Below are positions 1-7,845 of a stretch of 15,413 bases of DNA, one piece after another (position 1 is the stretch's first letter; each line of letters begins with the position of its first letter). The translations under genes were made by a program, and so were the position numbers. The notes below the pieces were generated by a model. It saw only the letters and a program-made list of their open reading frames with translations. It did no database searches and was not told the DNA's origin. This DNA is from CAYVLI01 sp964452105 [NCBI: uncultured Nitrospinota bacterium] (GTDB taxonomy: Bacteria; JAUXIQ01): NCBI GenBank assembly GCA_964452105.1, contig CAYVLI010000003.1, positions 14,032 through 29,444 of the forward strand, in the 5' to 3' direction.

Positions 1-236
1 ACCTGGGTATCATACCTGTCGAACTCGGAAAGGTCTTCCTCGTAAGCAGGCATCTGCGCGGTTCAGACGGGTGTGAAGGCGGCGGGGACGAACGCCAGAA
101 CGACATTCTTTTTCCCCTTGTAATCGCTCAGGCCGATCTTCTTTTGCGCCTGGCCTTTGCCCGCAGTGTCTCCCGTGGCCGGGAGGGTGAAATCGGGCGC
201 CGGGTCGCCGACATTTAAACGCATGGTGGCTCTCAT
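1..236 (-). CDS. Peroxiredoxin (AhpC/TSA family), probable selenoprotein, 3' end outside window
   Basis: A thiol peroxidase reducing hydroperoxides in the cytoplasm. The N-terminus has the family opening [12 protein letters not shown] (residues 9-20), then [21 protein letters not shown] (37-57). The family motif PxxxTxxC follows, but at residue 58, where the peroxidatic Cys is expected, the codon is TGA (65-63). After the TGA the same frame continues as [20 protein letters not shown], which is ordinary peroxiredoxin sequence. The simplest reading is selenocysteine at the active site rather than a stop. ATG 236 is chosen because AGGAGT lies four bases upstream; the second ATG at 224 is too far from it. 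A SECIS-like hairpin follows the TGA. Automatic annotation would end the protein at 57 residues. The alternative is a nonsense mutation, but loss exactly at the catalytic residue in an otherwise intact frame makes that unlikely. The resolving cysteine and C-terminus are not in view. Confidence 0.85.
15..50 (-). promoter_or_regulatory. Candidate bacterial SECIS stem-loop after the in-frame UGA
   Basis: In the minus-strand mRNA, bases 12 to 48 after the UGA can fold into one extended hairpin. CCUG (50-47) pairs with CAGG (18-15). After an internal loop, AC (43-42) pairs with GU (24-23), tandem G-A mismatches follow, and GGAA (39-36) pairs with UUCC (30-27). The apical loop GACCU (35-31) opens with G. 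About 27 bases separate the UGA from this loop G. Known bacterial SECIS elements sit directly 3' of the UGA and have a small apical loop with a G near its start, at a similar distance. The fold was found by eye; no energy was computed. Confidence 0.5.
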
Positions 237-320
237 AATTACTCCTTTCGCTCGCCCAGACATTTGTGGGTGAAATGTTTTATTTCTCCTCTTAACAGGA
301 ATTCGATGGTGTCCTATTAA

Positions 321-348
321 ATTATAACTCCGTCGAAGGCGATTTCCA
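321..348 (-). promoter_or_regulatory. Putative sigma70-type promoter of the peroxiredoxin gene
   Basis: On the minus strand a perfect TATAAT (326-321) is preceded by TGGAAA (348-343), 4 of 6 to the -35 consensus, with a 16-base spacer. Transcription would begin near 314, giving a leader of about 78 bases before ATG 236. It lies between the tRNA and the peroxiredoxin, so it would give the latter its own transcript. Confidence 0.42.
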
Positions 349-404
349 TAATATGTAGCAGCGCAAAAAATTGAAAAGCAGCGGGAACCCGGGATAAACA
401 GGTA

Positions 405-492
405 TGGTGCCGAAGCGGGGACTCGAACCCCGACGGGGATAAACCCCACTAGACCCTGAATCTAGCGCGTCTGCCAATTCCGCCACTTCGGC
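405..492 (-). tRNA. tRNA-Leu (anticodon CAG), with encoded CCA
   Basis: On the minus strand the acceptor stem GCCGAAG (492-486) pairs with CTTCGGC (415-409), followed by discriminator A (408) and an encoded CCA (407-405). The anticodon stem CTAGA/TCTAG encloses loop TTCAGGG, giving anticodon CAG, which reads CUG leucine codons. A class II long variable arm (GGGG, loop TTTAT, CCCC) fits leucine. The T arm is CGGGG-TTCGAGT-CCCCG. All parts of the cloverleaf are intact. Confidence 0.97.
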
Positions 493-511
493 CCTTTGTT
501 TGATGAATACC

Positions 512-563
512 TACAGGGCGTATGATAGGGCCGGTAAAGTTCCGGGCTACCCCGCGCCCTGTA
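512..563 (-). other. Long structured hairpin in the tRNA-Leu leader
   Basis: TACAGGGCG (563-555) and CGCCCTGTA (520-512) form a perfect 9-bp outer stem on the minus strand. Inside, GGTAG pairs with CTATC (one G-U) and CCGG pairs with CCGG around loop AACTTTA. The element lies between the predicted start site and the mature 5' end of the tRNA, ending about 20 bases before it. It may guide 5' processing or protect the precursor; its role is unknown. Confidence 0.5.
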
Positions 564-575
564 TTCGGCTCCATT

Positions 576-604
576 ATCTTAGTTCCGGTTGTCCGGCCTG
601 TCAA
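576..604 (-). promoter_or_regulatory. Putative tRNA-Leu promoter
   Basis: A perfect -35 box TTGACA (604-599) is followed after 17 bases by TAAGAT (581-576), 4 of 6 to TATAAT. An overlapping GATAAT (578-573) is closer to consensus but gives a 20-base spacer. Transcription would start near 569, upstream of the leader hairpin and the tRNA. Confidence 0.5.
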
Positions 605-668
605 GTACCTACCTTACAAATTGTAATGAGACACGCCGCATTTTACTTCATACGAGGAGGCAACATCT

Positions 669-874
669 ATTAAACGTTATTTCATTTACACGATTTCCTT
701 TTAGTATGTATAATCACGGCGAAAACGCGGATAATGGCACGCGGTCTAATGAGTCGAGCCTGGTACTATCGGCCAGGGGAAGATCATCGGAGAAGCCAGG
801 TCAATCTTAAAGAAACCGTGGAATTCTATATTGGGAGCTTCGGAACGGAAGACCTTCCGGAAAGTAAAGACTAA
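669..874 (+). pseudogene. hicB: Degenerate HicB-family antitoxin gene
   Basis: HicB antitoxins neutralise HicA mRNA interferases and usually start RYxIYT followed by a partial RNase-H-like fold. GAGGAGG (654-660) is a strong ribosome binding site, but the expected ATG eight bases later reads ATT (669). The next codons give KRYFIYTISF, then a stop. Homology resumes in shifted frames: GENADNG around 720-735, WHAV in the first frame (about 735-746), EPGTIGQGKIIGEARS (756-803), and after another shift NLKETVEFYIGSFGTEDLPESKD, ending at TAA 872-874. The pieces fall in the order and spacing of a HicB protein, with at least three frame changes and stops. No single reading frame shows this. It is non-functional as read; assembly error could explain one shift but not the lost start plus several stops. 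Confidence 0.72.
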
Positions 875-905
875 ATAGTGTTATATCCGTTTCAGGCGGC
901 CGTTG

Positions 906-989
906 GTGAGTAAGCTGCCTATGCTACCAGGACGGGAACTTATCAGGGCTCTGGAGAAAACTGATTTCGAAGTGGTCCAGCAGAGCAAC
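906..989 (+). pseudogene. hicA: Truncated HicA-family toxin gene
   Basis: HicA (YcfA-like) toxins are small dsRBD-fold mRNA interferases that need a conserved histidine in a GSHV-type motif. From GTG 906 the frame reads VSKLPMLPGRELIRALEKTDFEVVQQSN, a close match to the family's N-terminus. It then leaves the family just before the catalytic GSH motif would appear. Ten bases later comes a palindromic repeat followed by a GIY-YIG gene. The gene lies 31 bases after the hicB remnant, the normal hicBA arrangement. The catalytic half is absent, so no toxin can be made. The frame runs on to a TGA at 1035-1037, inside the nuclease gene. Confidence 0.72.
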
Positions 990-998
990 CTGAATAAA

Positions 999-1028
999 TG
1001 TCATTCCCGTGAAAACGGGAATCCAGAG
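999..1028 (+). repeat. Palindromic repeat unit upstream of GIY-YIG gene
   Basis: ATTCCCG (1003-1009) and CGGGAAT (1016-1022) form a 7-bp stem with loop TGAAAA, flanked by GTC and CCAGAG. Sequences of this form (TCATTCCCG, short loop, CGGGAATCCAG) are recalled as dispersed repeats in many bacterial genomes, often next to small GIY-YIG genes. Here it sits at the point where hicA is cut off. No second copy was seen in the window. Confidence 0.6.
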
Positions 1029-1033
1029 ATTCT

Positions 1034-1384
1034 ATGAAAGACTATTATGTTTATATTCTTGCGAGTGAGCGGAATGGCACACTATATATCGGTGTTACAA
1101 ATGATATCGTGAGGCGTGTACACGAGCATAAAAATAATTTAGTTGACGGATTTACAAGCAAATACAGCGTTCATAGGTTAGTTTACTACGAGCGATTTGA
1201 TAATGTTGAACTTGCGATAGAGAGAGAAAAGCAGATGAAGAAATGGAAGAGGAAATGGAAGCTTGAGCTGATAGAGAAAGTCAATCCAGACTGGAATGAT
1301 TTTTATTTAGCCGCGACCGCGAGCTTGCAGCTGATCAGACAGGAGCCAACTTCGCTGACTCTGCGACCATGGCTAGCTCTCTAG
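1034..1384 (+). CDS. Small GIY-YIG domain nuclease, C-terminus altered by read-through
   Basis: A single-domain GIY-YIG endonuclease of the small YhbQ-like group, presumed to cut DNA with one metal ion. Visible are YVYIL (5-9), YIG (18-20), the arginines of the first helix (R27, R28) and AIEREKQMKKW (61-71), which carries the metal-binding glutamate. The domain ends with NPDWNDFY (84-91), where such proteins normally stop within a few residues. Here the frame continues for about 25 unrelated residues, because it runs out of frame through an M48 peptidase gene. The ATG lies 11 bases after a palindromic repeat and has no clear Shine-Dalgarno. The coding sequence looks more AT-rich than the nuo genes. 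Context (broken hicA on one side, broken peptidase on the other) suggests arrival by insertion or rearrangement. Activity is possible, since the nuclease core is complete. Confidence 0.85.
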   Translation: MKDYYVYILASERNGTLYIGVTNDIVRRVHEHKNNLVDGFTSKYSVHRLVYYERFDNVELAIEREKQMKKWKRKWKLELIEKVNPDWNDFYLAATASLQLIRQEPTSLTLRPWLAL

Positions 1385-1761
1385 TGAAGGTTCATGCGTT
1401 CTCAGGTTTTTGGGATGCCTTGCAGACTAAAACCGTGGAGGTTTTACAAGAAGGAAAAGTATTTGTCAACGCGAGCAAGGCTTACTCTGAGGTGGTGATC
1501 AGAAGCGCTACGCAGGAGGTGTTAGACGGAATCGTGGAAACAACGATGAATCACCCCACTGATTCCCACCCGCCTCTTGGTGTCAGGCTTGCGTCTTTAG
1601 GCATTACCCTGAATGATGTGTCAGCAGCTTCACTAGCAGTCAGCCCAACTGATCCCGCAATCGACCTAATTACAGAACCTGAGGGCAAGGAAGAGGAGAT
1701 CAGTCAGACATTCCAGACAATTCTCGCACAACGCATAGGCATCGACTTGAGCGAATTTTAA
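1300..1761 (+). pseudogene. 3' fragment of an M48-family metallopeptidase gene
   Basis: The frame opens at 1300, directly after an in-frame TGA (1297-1299), and reads FLFSRDRELAADQTGANFAD. The RELAAD pattern matches the third zinc-ligand region (ExxxD) of HtpX-like M48 peptidases. Later HPPLGVRLASLGI matches the family's C-terminal HPP-xx-R-xx-L signature. The frame ends with TAA at 1759-1761. The HEXXH helix and the N-terminal membrane segments are missing, and upstream lie the GIY-YIG gene and a hicA remnant instead. An internal ATG at 1369 would give 130 residues without any active site. The 5' 85 bases overlap the end of the GIY-YIG frame. It is probably a dead remnant marking the right boundary of the rearrangement. 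Confidence 0.72.
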
Positions 1762-1840
1762 GAGTAGCATACTTAACACTTGAATCCTTAGTTAAACCAG
1801 CCTTCATCATATATTTTTAGCCAGGATTATATCTTTTACT

Positions 1841-1977
1841 GTCGGGTGCGGAAACCCGACGGCGTTCGTAATGATAGCTCTTGTCAAAATGGTAACATCT
1901 GGATACCCACCCTTTTAAGGGTGGGAGCATCATGTTCCCGCTTCCAGCGGGACGAACCCCCGGGTTCATCCGGGGGT
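1841..1977. repeat. Cluster of four GC-rich hairpins
   Basis: Four separate inverted repeats lie in 137 bases. They are GTCGGGT/ACCCGAC (1841-1860, loop 6), CCCACCCTTTTAAGGGTGGG (1906-1925, a perfect palindrome), TCCCGC/GCGGGA (1936-1952, loop TTCCA) and ACCCCCGG/CCGGGGGT (1956-1977, loop 6). No convincing protein is encoded here. This stretch and its AT-richer flanks fill the gap between the peptidase remnant (ends 1761) and nuoN (from 2156). Such arrays occur as structured ends of IS200/IS605-like elements or as noncoding RNA, but no transposase is present. Confidence 0.55.
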
Positions 1978-2114
1978 CATTTACCCCTCCACGCTACGGA
2001 AATTTTTTGTTTTTTACTCAGGAAATAGCCGAATCCTTCCCTGTCGAACACCTCATAAATTCGGTGTAGCGGCGCCCCTATAAAAAATTGTGGTTTAAGC
2101 GAGTTTACACCCAA

Positions 2115-2136
2115 AGGGGCGCGCTCGTGCGCCCTT
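2115..2136 (-). terminator. Possible transcription terminator of the nuo operon
   Basis: GGGCGC (2117-2122) and GCGCCC (2129-2134) form a strong stem, extended by a G-T and an A-T pair to 2115-2136. It starts about 20 bases after the nuoN stop codon. On the minus strand only TTT follows directly; a longer T run (TTTTTT) comes about 25 bases later, so it is not a textbook intrinsic terminator. It may serve both strands, since the flanking genes converge. Confidence 0.38.
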
Positions 2137-2155
2137 CCTATTGCAATAAATGCTA

Positions 2156-3655
2156 TTAAAAGGAGTAGGCGAGGAACTTGATGGAAGTGCTGACGAACTG
2201 GGCCAGGGGAGCCCAGTAGATGCCGAAGAGTATGGTGGGGGCGACGAGCACGCTGAGGAGCACGGTCTGAGAGAGGGGAATCTTGAGCCTGCTCTGTTCT
2301 GAGCTCTCATCCATGAACATGGCCTTGACTATCCGTGCGTAATAGTAGAGGGCGACAACGCTGTTCAATATCCCCACGATGGCCAGCCAGTAGAATTCCT
2401 GCTTGCTGAAGATGGCGGCGAACAGGTAGAACTTTCCTATGAAGCCCGCCGTCGGTGGGATGCCTGCGAGGGAGAAAAGGAAAACGGTCATGGCCGAAGC
2501 AAGGAACGGCGCCCTCCATCCCAGGCCCCGGTAATCGTCTATCTCCTCGCTGCCGAGCTGGTTGGCCACTATTATCACCACCAGGAAGGCGCCCAGGTTC
2601 ATTATCAGGTAAACCACCAGGTAAAAGAGCATGGCCTTGAGTCCATCCGCGCTCAGGAGAACGAACCCCATGAGGATATATCCCGCATGGCCTATGCTGG
2701 AATAGGCCAGAAGCCGCTTGACGTTGCTCTGGTTGATGGCTATGAGGTTGCCAACAGTCATGGTGCCGGCGGAGAGGAGTCCCACGAGAACCGGCCATCC
2801 GATATCGGCCACCTGTGTCCAGATGCCTTCAGCAGGGCCGGGACCGGCCATGGCCATGTAAAAGAAGCGGATGAGCACAGCGAACCCCGCCGCCTTGGGG
2901 CCTACGGAGAGGAAGGCGGTGATGGGCGTGGGGGCGCCTTCGTAGACGTCGGGAGACCACATGTGGAAGGGGACGGTGGCGATCTTGTATCCGAAACCGG
3001 CCAGCACGAGCAATACCGAGACGAACATGGCGAAGGAAGAGGATGGAGGAGCCATGCGCAGAGCGCTGTAAATCTCGTTGAGGCTGGTGCTGCCTGTGAG
3101 CCCGTAGAGGAGTGACATGCCGTATATCATCACCCCCGAAGAAACCGCGCCGTATATCACATACTTGAGGGCCGCCTCGCTGGACCTGCGCGCCCCTTTG
3201 AGAAACCCGGCCAGCACGTACGACGTTATGCTCACCAACTCCAGGGAAAGATATATCATCAGCAGGTCGATGGATGAGGCCAGCAGGAACATGCCCAGGG
3301 TGACCACGAGCAGGAAGGCGTAGTATTCCCCCTGGTTCTCCCCGCCGGAGGTATCGGCGGAAATCAAGGATATGAGTATGGTGAGGGCCGTGGCCGTTAT
3401 GAAGAGTATCTGGAAAAAACCGGCGAAGGGGTCCAGCGCCAGCATTTCACTGAAAAGAGAACCGGCTTTTCCGCCTGTGTAGAGCTTTACAGCGAAAAGG
3501 AGGGCTGGAGCCAGACCCGCGAGAGCCACGTATGCCTGCCAGTGCCGTCGCCTGTTCCTGAACATCAGGTCAAGAATGATCAACACCAGGACGGCCCCGA
3601 TCAGGGAGGCCTCCGGATAGAAGTATTTTATGCTGGCGATGTTATTCAGTATCAA
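2156..3655 (-). CDS. nuoN: NADH-quinone oxidoreductase-like subunit N (proton channel)
   Basis: One of three antiporter-like membrane subunits of complex I, each forming a proton path through the membrane. The 499-residue length is normal for NuoN. Hydrophobic helices run throughout. The conserved acidic residue is E139 in LSLELVSITSY, and the lysines are K224 in FGYKIATVPFHMW and K254 in SVGPKAAGF, matching the proton-path residues known from E. coli NuoN. VPFHMWSPDVYEGAPTPITAF is the signature of this family. The start is TTG (3655-3653), with AGGG about nine bases upstream; no ATG lies near the N-terminus. It is the last gene of the operon, 100 bases after nuoM, a gap holding alternative hairpins. 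Confidence 0.97.
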   Translation of the reverse strand: MILNNIASIKYFYPEASLIGAVLVLIILDLMFRNRRRHWQAYVALAGLAPALLFAVKLYTGGKAGSLFSEMLALDPFAGFFQILFITATALTILISLISADTSGGENQGEYYAFLLVVTLGMFLLASSIDLLMIYLSLELVSITSYVLAGFLKGARRSSEAALKYVIYGAVSSGVMIYGMSLLYGLTGSTSLNEIYSALRMAPPSSSFAMFVSVLLVLAGFGYKIATVPFHMWSPDVYEGAPTPITAFLSVGPKAAGFAVLIRFFYMAMAGPGPAEGIWTQVADIGWPVLVGLLSAGTMTVGNLIAINQSNVKRLLAYSSIGHAGYILMGFVLLSADGLKAMLFYLVVYLIMNLGAFLVVIIVANQLGSEEIDDYRGLGWRAPFLASAMTVFLFSLAGIPPTAGFIGKFYLFAAIFSKQEFYWLAIVGILNSVVALYYYARIVKAMFMDESSEQSRLKIPLSQTVLLSVLVAPTILFGIYWAPLAQFVSTSIKFLAYSF

Positions 3656-3689
3656 CTTTTACGCCCTGTAAGGTTCAGTTGTTAATAAA

Positions 3690-3750
3690 GTTACCGGGGG
3701 GGAGGTCCAATAGCACCGGTAACGGCCTCGATTAGGATCATACCCCCCGG
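3690..3750 (-). promoter_or_regulatory. Mutually exclusive hairpins between nuoM and nuoN
   Basis: In the nuo mRNA, GTTACCGG (3723-3716) can pair with CCGGTAAC (3697-3690), an 8-bp stem with an 18-base loop. Alternatively CCGGGGGG (3750-3743), starting five bases after the nuoM stop, can pair with CCCCCCGG (3701-3694). Both use bases 3697-3694, so only one can form. TTTATTAA follows the first stem. This is the layout of an attenuator or of a processing and stability switch setting NuoN levels. No regulation is shown by the sequence itself. Confidence 0.45.
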
Positions 3751-3755
3751 GCCGG

Positions 3756-5264
3756 CTACCCTGGGAAAAGCATGGTCAACCCGGCTACGAAGGGCTTGGG
3801 AGAAAGCCCCTGTATGATATGCATCAGGGAAACATCGATCATGTTCAGTACGGGCATGGGATAGACGCCCAGTATCACCACTATGACCGCCATAGGAATC
3901 ATGGTGAACATCTCGCGACCGTTTATATCCGGCAGCGTGGCGTACTTGGGATTCAACGGCCCCAGGAACATGCGCTGCACGGTCCACAGACAGTAGGCTG
4001 CGGTTATTACCACTCCGCTCACCGCAATTATGGTTATGAGCCTGTAAACGTCGAAAGCGCCCAGAAACACCAGCACCTCACTGATGAAGCTGCTCAGGCC
4101 GGGTAGGCCCAGCGCCGCGAAGAAGGCGAAGCAGGCTATGCCTGTGAAGGCGGGCATCTGCTGGCCCAGTCCGCCGAAACCTTCTATCTCTCGATGGTGG
4201 GCGCGGTCGTATATCACTCCCACCATCAAAAAGAGCATGGCGGTGACGGTTCCGTGGTTGAACATCTGGAGTACCGCCCCGTTGATGCCCTGTTGAGTGA
4301 AGACAGCCATGCCCAGCAGCACGTAACCCATATGGCTGATGCTGGAGTAGGCCACCAGCTTTTTAAGGTCCTTCTGGGCCATGGCTACCATGGCGCCGTA
4401 GATGATGTTTATGAGACCTAGCACGGCCAGGAAATAGGAGAAGTGCTCGGTGGCCTCGGGCAGCATGGGGAAATTAATCCTCAACATGCCGTAGGCGCCC
4501 ATCTTCAGGAGAACGCCTGCCAGGATGACGCTGATGGCCGTGGGCGCTTCCACGTGGGCGTCTGGGAGCCAGGTATGGAAGGGGAAAACAGGCACCTTTA
4601 TGGCGAAGCCAACGAATAAGGCCAGCCATACAAGGATGATGCTGATGCTCATGCCCGCCATCGGCCCTGCGGCCATGAGCCTGGTCATGTCGAAGGTATG
4701 ACCGTTGGTGAAGTAAAGGTATAGCATGGCCAGAAGTATCAGCACGCTGCCCACCAGGGTGTAAAGGAAAAACTTTATCGCAGCGTATTCCCTCCTGGGG
4801 CCTCCCCAGATGCCTATAAGGAAATACATGGGAAGGAGCATGACCTCCCAGAATATGTAAAAGAGGAAGAAGTCCAGAGCCGTGAACACCCCCACCATTC
4901 CCGTGTCCAGGAGGAGAAACAGGGCGAAGTAACCTTTGACCCCTTTATTTATACCCCAGGAAGCGAAGATGCAGATGAAGCAGAGGAGTACGGTCAGCAG
5001 CAGCATGATGGCGCTCAGACCGTCCACTCCCATGAAGTATTCTATGTTGAACGCTTCGATCCATTTATAGTGCTCTATGAACTGAAACTGGTATGTGGAG
5101 CCGTCAAAGTTAAGGTAGAGCAGCACTGCCAGCGCCAGGGGTATGGCGGTGGTAACCGCCGCTATTATTTTTATCAGCTCGTGTTTGTCCCTGGGCACGC
5201 ACAGAATGACCAGCGCGCCCGCGATGGGGATGAAGGTCATCAACGTCAGAATATGGTTAGTCAT
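3756..5264 (-). CDS. nuoM: NADH-quinone oxidoreductase-like subunit M (proton channel)
   Basis: Antiporter-like membrane subunit of complex I, 502 residues, normal for NuoM. Conserved residues expected on the proton path are visible: E140 in FYIFWEVMLLPMYFLIG, K223 in GFAIKVPVFPFHTWLPDAHV and K254 in GVLLKMGAYG. The run FPFHTWLPDAHVEAPTAIS identifies NuoM rather than NuoL or NuoN. The ATG at 5264 has GGGAGG about 11 bases upstream. It follows nuoL by 35 bases and is probably co-transcribed with it. Nothing suggests damage. Confidence 0.98.
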   Translation of the reverse strand: MTNHILTLMTFIPIAGALVILCVPRDKHELIKIIAAVTTAIPLALAVLLYLNFDGSTYQFQFIEHYKWIEAFNIEYFMGVDGLSAIMLLLTVLLCFICIFASWGINKGVKGYFALFLLLDTGMVGVFTALDFFLFYIFWEVMLLPMYFLIGIWGGPRREYAAIKFFLYTLVGSVLILLAMLYLYFTNGHTFDMTRLMAAGPMAGMSISIILVWLALFVGFAIKVPVFPFHTWLPDAHVEAPTAISVILAGVLLKMGAYGMLRINFPMLPEATEHFSYFLAVLGLINIIYGAMVAMAQKDLKKLVAYSSISHMGYVLLGMAVFTQQGINGAVLQMFNHGTVTAMLFLMVGVIYDRAHHREIEGFGGLGQQMPAFTGIACFAFFAALGLPGLSSFISEVLVFLGAFDVYRLITIIAVSGVVITAAYCLWTVQRMFLGPLNPKYATLPDINGREMFTMIPMAVIVVILGVYPMPVLNMIDVSLMHIIQGLSPKPFVAGLTMLFPG

Positions 5265-5299
5265 TAAGTCTGATTCCTCCCATCAACAGGTACGATTTT

Positions 5300-7396
<2,097 letters not shown>

Positions 7397-7506
7397 TTGC
7401 TCTCCTTAGCACCTTATCCTGAAGGAAGTTTTTTATAAAAAAATCCCCTCGAACTCATTCCCGGAGCTTCCTATAAATCTTCCTGTGAACATCCGCAGAG
7501 CCTTGT

Positions 7507-7534
7507 GGAAAACCTTATCAACAGATGGTTTTCC
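7507..7534 (-). other. Hairpin in the nuoK-nuoL gap
   Basis: GGAAAACC (7507-7514) and GGTTTTCC (7527-7534) form an 8-bp stem with a 12-base loop, five bases after the nuoK stop codon on the minus strand. About 65 bases further comes an A/T palindrome (TTTTTT-ATA-AAAAAA, around 7429-7443) just before the nuoL ribosome binding site. This may mark an mRNA processing or stability boundary between nuoK and nuoL. Confidence 0.45.
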
Positions 7535-7539
7535 GGTCC

Positions 7540-7845
7540 CTATTCTTTCAGAGTGTTTGCTTCGTCGGCGTTGATGGTCCTGAATCGCTGATATATGGAA
7601 AGCACTATAGCCAGCGCCACCGCTGCTTCCGCCGCAGCCAGCACTATCACGAATACGGCGAACAGTTGCCCGCCCAATGAAGAGGCGGTGTAGCGCGAAA
7701 AGGCCACGAAATTAATGCTGGCGGCGTTGAGGATCAGCTCCACTCCCATGAGTATTGCAACTGCGTTTCTCCGGGAGACCACCACATAGACTCCCAGGGA
7801 AAACAGGATCGCGCTGAGAACCAGGAAATGTTGCAGTCCGACCAT
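7540..7845 (-). CDS. nuoK: NADH-quinone oxidoreductase-like subunit K
   Basis: Small MrpC-like membrane subunit of complex I, part of the chain of charged residues that links quinone chemistry to the pumps. Its 101 residues match the family. Three hydrophobic helices are apparent, with the two essential glutamates at E36 (ILMGVELILNA) and E73 (AAAEAAVALAI), corresponding to E36 and E72 in E. coli. Its ATG (7845-7843) follows the nuoJ stop TAG (7848-7846) with no base between, a TAGATG junction typical of translational coupling. Confidence 0.98.
   Translation of the reverse strand: MVGLQHFLVLSAILFSLGVYVVVSRRNAVAILMGVELILNAASINFVAFSRYTASSLGGQLFAVFVIVLAAAEAAVALAIVLSIYQRFRTINADEANTLKE

Noticed and set aside
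63-449. 128-codon minus-strand frame running from the tRNA into the peroxiredoxin
   Set aside because: The upstream part reads through the tRNA gene and intergenic DNA; the ribosome binding site supports ATG 236.
589-810. 73-codon plus-strand frame
   Set aside because: It crosses the hicB remnant in mixed frames; only short pieces of it resemble a protein, and no ribosome binding site precedes it.
1846-2028. 60-codon frame over the hairpin cluster
   Set aside because: It is made almost wholly of inverted-repeat sequence and has no ribosome binding site or recognisable motif.
7505-7523. DnaA-box-like words (TTATCAACA, TGTGGAAAA) suggesting an origin
   Set aside because: Only two imperfect matches, inside an operon gap and partly within a hairpin stem; no dnaA, dnaN or AT-rich unwinding region nearby.
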